This document shows positions 60,591-64,000 of a stretch of 64,000 bases of DNA, in pieces (position 1 is the first letter of the stretch; every line of letters begins with the position of its first letter). The translations under genes and the position numbers were made by a program. The notes beneath the pieces are model-generated. The model was not told where the DNA came from, did no database searches, and saw only the letters and a list, made by a program, of their open reading frames with translations. The stretch spans positions 124,001 to 188,000 of the forward strand of contig JAFDVR010000014.1 in the NCBI GenBank assembly GCA_018268855.1. Reading direction: 5' to 3'. This stretch comes from Acidobacteriota bacterium. Lineage in GTDB: Bacteria > Acidobacteriota > Terriglobia > Terriglobales > Acidobacteriaceae.

Positions 60591-60689
60591 AAAGTATTGT
60601 CATTCCGAGCGAAAGTATTGTCATTCCGAGCGAAGTGAGGAATCTGCTTTTGCCATGACGCGAAGCGTCATCCTTCGCGCAGCGCGCGA
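60591..60689 (+). repeat. Type II palindromic element with 21-bp start duplication
   Basis: A 21-base segment is exactly doubled (60591-60611 and 60612-60632). The second copy continues as a full core (60620-60647), hairpin A ATGACGC/GCGTCAT (60655-60671) and hairpin B TCGCGC/GCGCGA (60675-60689). It marks the left flank of the second GIY-YIG gene. Confidence 0.9.
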
Positions 60690-60752
60690 CCTTTCTCGCC
60701 CTGTCCTCATCGCGACTGAGTGCAAAGCGCGAGTACAGATGCCTGCTTTTGC

Positions 60753-61088
60753 TCAGTCCGGCTTCAAATCTGAGGGCCACTGGTACACATCGATCGGTCT
60801 AGCCCATTCGGCGGAAAGATCTTCCCAGGTCGGGTTATTACGCTCAATCAGCGCGACCTTCTTGGCACGAGCCCAGCCCTTAAGCTCTGTCTCGCGAGCA
60901 ATCGCACGATGCACATCTTGCCAGACTTCGTAATAGACGAGACGGTGGCAACCATACTTCGCTGTAAATCCGCCATATGTCTTCTCACGGTGCTGCCGCA
61001 TGCGACGCTCGATTGCGCTGGTGATGCCCACATAGATGACGCGGCTTCGGTTGGACACGATGTAAACGTAATAACGGTGTTCACGCAT
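60753..61088 (-). CDS. GIY-YIG superfamily nuclease, repeat-bracketed copy 2
   Basis: This encodes 111 residues with the GIY-YIG signature (YYVYIVSNR and VIYVGITSAIERRM), the arginine/histidine region RRMRQHREK and the C-terminal block AIARETELKGWARAKK...NPTWEDLSAEW shared with the gene at 20931. The ATG at 61088 begins the domain; the frame is open 19 codons further, into repeat sequence. Type II repeats lie on both sides (60591-60689 and 61141-61246). Role unknown; see findings for the link with the repeats. Confidence 0.87.
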   Translation of the reverse strand: MREHRYYVYIVSNRSRVIYVGITSAIERRMRQHREKTYGGFTAKYGCHRLVYYEVWQDVHRAIARETELKGWARAKKVALIERNNPTWEDLSAEWARPIDVYQWPSDLKPD

Positions 61089-61140
61089 GGTACTCGCCGA
61101 GAATAAATTTGATTCTGATGCCGGGCCAGCATACAGAATT

Positions 61141-61246
61141 GTCATTCCGAACGAAGTGAGGAATCTGCTTTTTCACGCGCTGAAGGTGCGTGAGGGTCGC
61201 GCTTCGCGCGACGGAACAGCAGATTCCTCGCTGTGCTCGGAATGAC
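61141..61246. repeat. Complete type II palindromic element
   Basis: This 106-base element reads core (61141-61168), hairpin A CACGCGC/GTGCGTG with one G-U pair (61174-61192), hairpin B GTCGCG/CGCGAC (61196-61212), inverted core (61219-61246). It is the only type II copy in the window with both cores, and forms the right flank of the second GIY-YIG gene. Confidence 0.92.
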
Positions 61247-61291
61247 AAAGTAGTGGTGAGGACAGAATAGCGGTGAGCATCCAGCATCCGA

Positions 61292-61891
61292 TCATCGGAT
61301 CGCCCCCATCGCCGCACGGAACAAAGCCTCAAAATCATTCCGCAATCCAGGCTCCTGCTCAATCGCCGTCTGCACAGCCTTCTGTGCGGCATTCCGCTGA
61401 TACCCCAAATTCACCAGCGCAGACAACACATCGTCCCCCGCCGGACCTGCATGAAATGCCGCGTCGGCCGCGGCAGCGGCTCCCGCCATATCGTCGAGCT
61501 TGTCCTTTAGCTCCACCACAACCCGCTCGGCCGTCTTTTTGCCGATGCCAGGGATCTTCGTCAGCGTGGCGTGGTCCTGCCCTTTGATGGCGGCCACCAG
61601 CAGTGGCGCCGCAATGCCGCTCAATACCTTGATCGCCAGCGTAGGCCCAATGCCAGACACCGTAATCAGCCGCTCAAACAAACGCTTCTCATCGCGGTCG
61701 GTAAAGCCGAATAAGGCAATCGCATCTTCACGCACCTGCGTGTTGATAAAGAGTTCCACCTCGCGCCCCTCTTCCGGCAAAGCGGTAAAGGTGTTCACGC
61801 TGATGGCTACGTCGTAACCCACGCCACCGCACTCCACAATGGCCTGCGAAGGAGACTTGCTAAAAAGACGTCCGCGAAGATGAGCAATCAT
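61292..61891 (-). CDS. ruvA: Holliday junction branch-migration protein RuvA
   Basis: This 199-residue protein binds Holliday junctions and loads RuvB. It has the N-terminal OB fold (MIAHLRGRLFSKSPSQAIVE), paired helix-hairpin-helix motifs (LITVSGIGPTLAIKVLSG and LTKIPGIGKKTAERVVVEL) and the C-terminal RuvB-contact domain (DDVLSALVNLGYQRNAAQKA). ATG 61891 fits the family; 17 more codons are open upstream. ruvB and ruvC are not in the window. Confidence 0.97.
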   Translation of the reverse strand: MIAHLRGRLFSKSPSQAIVECGGVGYDVAISVNTFTALPEEGREVELFINTQVREDAIALFGFTDRDEKRLFERLITVSGIGPTLAIKVLSGIAAPLLVAAIKGQDHATLTKIPGIGKKTAERVVVELKDKLDDMAGAAAAADAAFHAGPAGDDVLSALVNLGYQRNAAQKAVQTAIEQEPGLRNDFEALFRAAMGAIR

Positions 61892-62082
61892 GCTGCTGTT
61901 GATTGTAGAGGCCAATGAGTGTCCAGCTAAAAGCCTCATCATCTCGACTGCTGCGCAACACTAAACCTCGCCATCTCCACCACTGCGGGTGCCCCATTCT
62001 TTCGCGGCTTTATCGCGAAAGGGTGGGGTCTGTTCGCGAGGCAAATAGTTCAACGTGCTCTACGAAAGTACCTACCCAGAAC

Positions 62083-62126
62083 CGTCATCTCGATCCACTG
62101 TGCGAAGAGTGCGGTGGAGTGACCTG
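62083..62126 (+). repeat. Type III palindromic repeat core
   Basis: GTCATCTCGATCCACTG...GGTGGAGTGACCTGC is a diverged copy of the third repeat subtype (compare 25752-25794). It lies 39 bases before the yidD start. Confidence 0.6.
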
Positions 62127-62164
62127 CTTTCCTTCATCTACCCCTACGCTCTACCATCACTTCC

Positions 62165-62416
62165 ATGGGTGGCGCGGACGAACAACCAAAAACCGGAACG
62201 GCAACATCCCTCATCTTCAGCCTCTACCGCCGCATCCTCTCTCCCCTGTTGCACTCCACCGGCCTCGGCGGATGCAAATTCCAGCCCACCTGCTCCGAAT
62301 ACGCCGAAATCGCCATCCTCCGGCACGGCGCGCTCCGGGGAGGCTGGCTGGCCGCCAGACGCCTCGCCCGCTGCCACCCCTTCAGCAAAGGCGGATTCGA
62401 CCCCGTGCCGGAATAA
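62165..62416 (+). CDS. yidD: Membrane-protein insertion efficiency factor YidD
   Basis: This encodes 83 residues of the YidD family, a small amphipathic membrane-associated protein that assists YidC. The signature is [31 protein letters not shown] and [18 protein letters not shown], with three conserved cysteines. It lies 146 bases upstream of yidC in the standard order; rnpA and rpmH are not directly upstream, where ruvA lies on the other strand. Confidence 0.95.
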   Translation: MGGADEQPKTGTATSLIFSLYRRILSPLLHSTGLGGCKFQPTCSEYAEIAILRHGALRGGWLAARRLARCHPFSKGGFDPVPE

Positions 62417-62562
62417 GCCCGCACAAGTATCATCAGGAGTGGACATTTCCATGTCCGCGATGGCGCCTGAGCGCACGCCTCCTCTCCCATCGCAATAAGA
62501 TTTTTTTTGAAGCAGTTCGCCGCCACCTGTGTGCGCGGCGAAGGAAAGACAGGAAGTTTCCT

Positions 62563-64000
62563 TTGGCAGAAATTCGTAATCCCAACCAGCAGGGCGGCGG
62601 TAGCGGCTCCAACAGCTCGTTCATTGTAATGATGGTGGTCATGCTCGGCGTGCTGCTGGGCATGCAGTACTTCCGCAGCAAACACACCACTCCGCTGGAA
62701 AACAGCACCGCACAGCAAACCGCAAAGAGCGCGGCGCAGCAGCCCGCACCGGCCACCCAGCCCGCTGCGTCCACGGCTACCGCCAGCGGCGCCACTCCAG
62801 CATCTGCTCCCGGATCGTCAGGCAAGAAAACTGCCGCCGCGCCCGCTACCCCTGCCATCACGGCCACAGCGGAGACCACCACCGTCATCGACAGTGAGCT
62901 CTATCGCATCGAGTTCACCAACAAAGGCGCGGCGGTCAAAAGCTGGATTCTCAAGAAACACAAAGGCAATGATGGCAAGCCGCTGGACCTGGTGAACCAC
63001 GGCCTGGCGCAGGAGTTCGGTCTGCCGCTCACGCTGTGGACGTACGACACCAGCCTGACGCACCAGATCAACGATGCGATGTATGTCGCCAGCGCGACAG
63101 GCAATCTCTCCGCGCCGCAGACCGTCACCTTCCGCTATAACGCCAACGGCCTCGATATCACCAAGACCTTCTCCTTCGGGACCGGTTATGAAGTCAAGGC
63201 TGATTTCATCGCCAGGCGCGACGGAGCTCCGGTGCGCGCTCTGCTTGCGTGGCCCAGCGGCTTTGGCGACCAGGACCAGCAGGTCTCTTACAACGGATTT
63301 CAGATCGAGAAGATGTCCGGCGGCAAGGCGGAGCACATCGCGTACTCCAAGGTGTCGAACGGCAATACCATCAATGCTCCGTTTGATTACGCAGGCGTAG
63401 CCGGACAGTTCTTCGCGGCCATCTTTGTGCCGGAGCACCCGCAAACAGCCACCGCTGTCACGCTGCACGGACAAGCCGATCTCGAAAAGCTCAAAGACAA
63501 AAACAGCAAAGCCAAACCGGTGAACATTCCCGTCATCGGCGCGGCAGCAGGCGATATAAGTGGACACTCCATTCTGTCGGTCTACGTCGGGCCAAAGTCG
63601 TACACAGTGATGAAGGCGACCTCCACGCCGGGCGGTGAGAACCTCTCATCGGTGGTGGACTTCGGCTTCTTCGGCCCCATCGCCAAAGGCCTGTTCTTCG
63701 CACTGCACTTCCTCCAGCAACACGGCATTCCCAACTGGGGATGGGCGATCGTCGTCTTCACCATCATCATCAACATCATTCTGTTGCCGTTGCGCTACGC
63801 ATCCATGAAGTCGGCCATCAAGATGCAGCGCCTCCAGCCGCAGATGGACGCCATCAAGGCCCGTTACGCCAAATACAAGGTCACCGACCCTAAGCGCAGC
63901 GAGATGAACCAGGAGATCATGCAGCTCCAGAAGGACAACGGCGTTAATATGTTCGCCGGCTGCGTCCCCTCGCTCATCCAGATGCCGCTTTTGTTCGCCA
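62563..64000 (+). CDS. yidC: Membrane protein insertase YidC (partial, cut by window end)
   Basis: The gene runs off the window edge after 479 codons. Translation starts at a TTG (62563) with AGGAAG six bases upstream. The N-terminal span is SFIVMMVVMLGVLLGMQYF, followed by an Ala/Thr/Pro/Gln-rich linker, a periplasmic beta-sandwich (SELYRIEFTNKGAAVKSWIL) and the insertase core beginning GWAIVVFTIIINIILLPLRY and IKMQRLQPQMDAIKARY. YidC inserts and folds inner-membrane proteins, alone or with SecYEG. The two-domain form is that of diderm bacteria. Confidence 0.96.
   Translation, partial: MAEIRNPNQQGGGSGSNSSFIVMMVVMLGVLLGMQYFRSKHTTPLENSTAQQTAKSAAQQPAPATQPAASTATASGATPASAPGSSGKKTAAAPATPAITATAETTTVIDSELYRIEFTNKGAAVKSWILKKHKGNDGKPLDLVNHGLAQEFGLPLTLWTYDTSLTHQINDAMYVASATGNLSAPQTVTFRYNANGLDITKTFSFGTGYEVKADFIARRDGAPVRALLAWPSGFGDQDQQVSYNGFQIEKMSGGKAEHIAYSKVSNGNTINAPFDYAGVAGQFFAAIFVPEHPQTATAVTLHGQADLEKLKDKNSKAKPVNIPVIGAAAGDISGHSILSVYVGPKSYTVMKATSTPGGENLSSVVDFGFFGPIAKGLFFALHFLQQHGIPNWGWAIVVFTIIINIILLPLRYASMKSAIKMQRLQPQMDAIKARYAKYKVTDPKRSEMNQEIMQLQKDNGVNMFAGCVPSLIQMPLLFA

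Noticed and set aside
1..64000. tRNA, rRNA, tmRNA, prophage or transposase genes
   Set aside because: I looked for conserved tRNA arms, rRNA segments and transposase motifs and saw none; a covariance-model scan would be needed to exclude divergent RNAs.

Overview
The window looks like a chromosomal segment of an Acidobacteriota bacterium, probably class Terriglobia (inference). The grounds are a complete alternative complex III plus caa3 oxidase cluster, many secreted glycoside hydrolases, G+C-rich codon use, an LptD outer-membrane system and dispersed short palindromic repeats. No rRNA, tRNA, CRISPR array, transposase or prophage gene was seen. The window is mostly core chromosome with small accessory islands.

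Layout. 0.1-2.1 kb: a lipoprotein, a GNAT acetyltransferase and a zinc-ribbon membrane protein. 2.3-16.1 kb: one minus-strand respiratory operon, actA-B-C-D-E-F, a single-span membrane protein, a SCO copper chaperone, then oxidase subunits II-I-III-IV; it would carry electrons from quinol to oxygen. 16.5-20.8 kb: a secreted protein, an AlkA-type glycosylase, a tiny membrane protein and mnmG. 20.8-28.7 kb: a GIY-YIG gene bracketed by inverted repeats, a DedA-rhodanese fusion, a hydrolase with a duplicated 3' fragment, a mutarotase-maf pair followed by a predicted type II hammerhead ribozyme, manganese catalase and an aldo/keto reductase. 28.7-42.4 kb: a GH78 rhamnosidase, a CDF metal exporter, an RDD protein, lptD, a VOC-WYL regulator-alr cluster with a shared operator-like motif, dnaB and a multicopper oxidase. 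42.9-51.4 kb: GH57, heparinase II/III-like and GH15 enzymes plus a methyltransferase. 51.4-54.7 kb: a repeat-rich spacer and a single-chain MmeI-like restriction-modification enzyme. 54.8-62 kb: an HU gene with phased A-tracts upstream, khpB, an ahpC/ahpD pair split by a palindromic element, a GH13 glucosidase, a second repeat-bracketed GIY-YIG gene and ruvA. 62.1-64 kb: yidD and a yidC cut by the window edge.

Two observations stand out. (1) On the minus strand, 25 nt after the maf stop, positions 24111-24060 contain every core residue and all three stems of a type II hammerhead ribozyme, followed by a chain of stem-loops and a 61-codon ORF with a Shine-Dalgarno-like sequence. (2) Two GIY-YIG nuclease genes are each bracketed by inverted copies of a different palindromic-repeat subtype. 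Gene-free copies of the same repeats have the form core, hairpin A, hairpin B, inverted core, with hairpin A kept as a stem despite unrelated sequence. This resembles the RAYT/REPIN relationship, but with a GIY-YIG enzyme instead of a tyrosine transposase.
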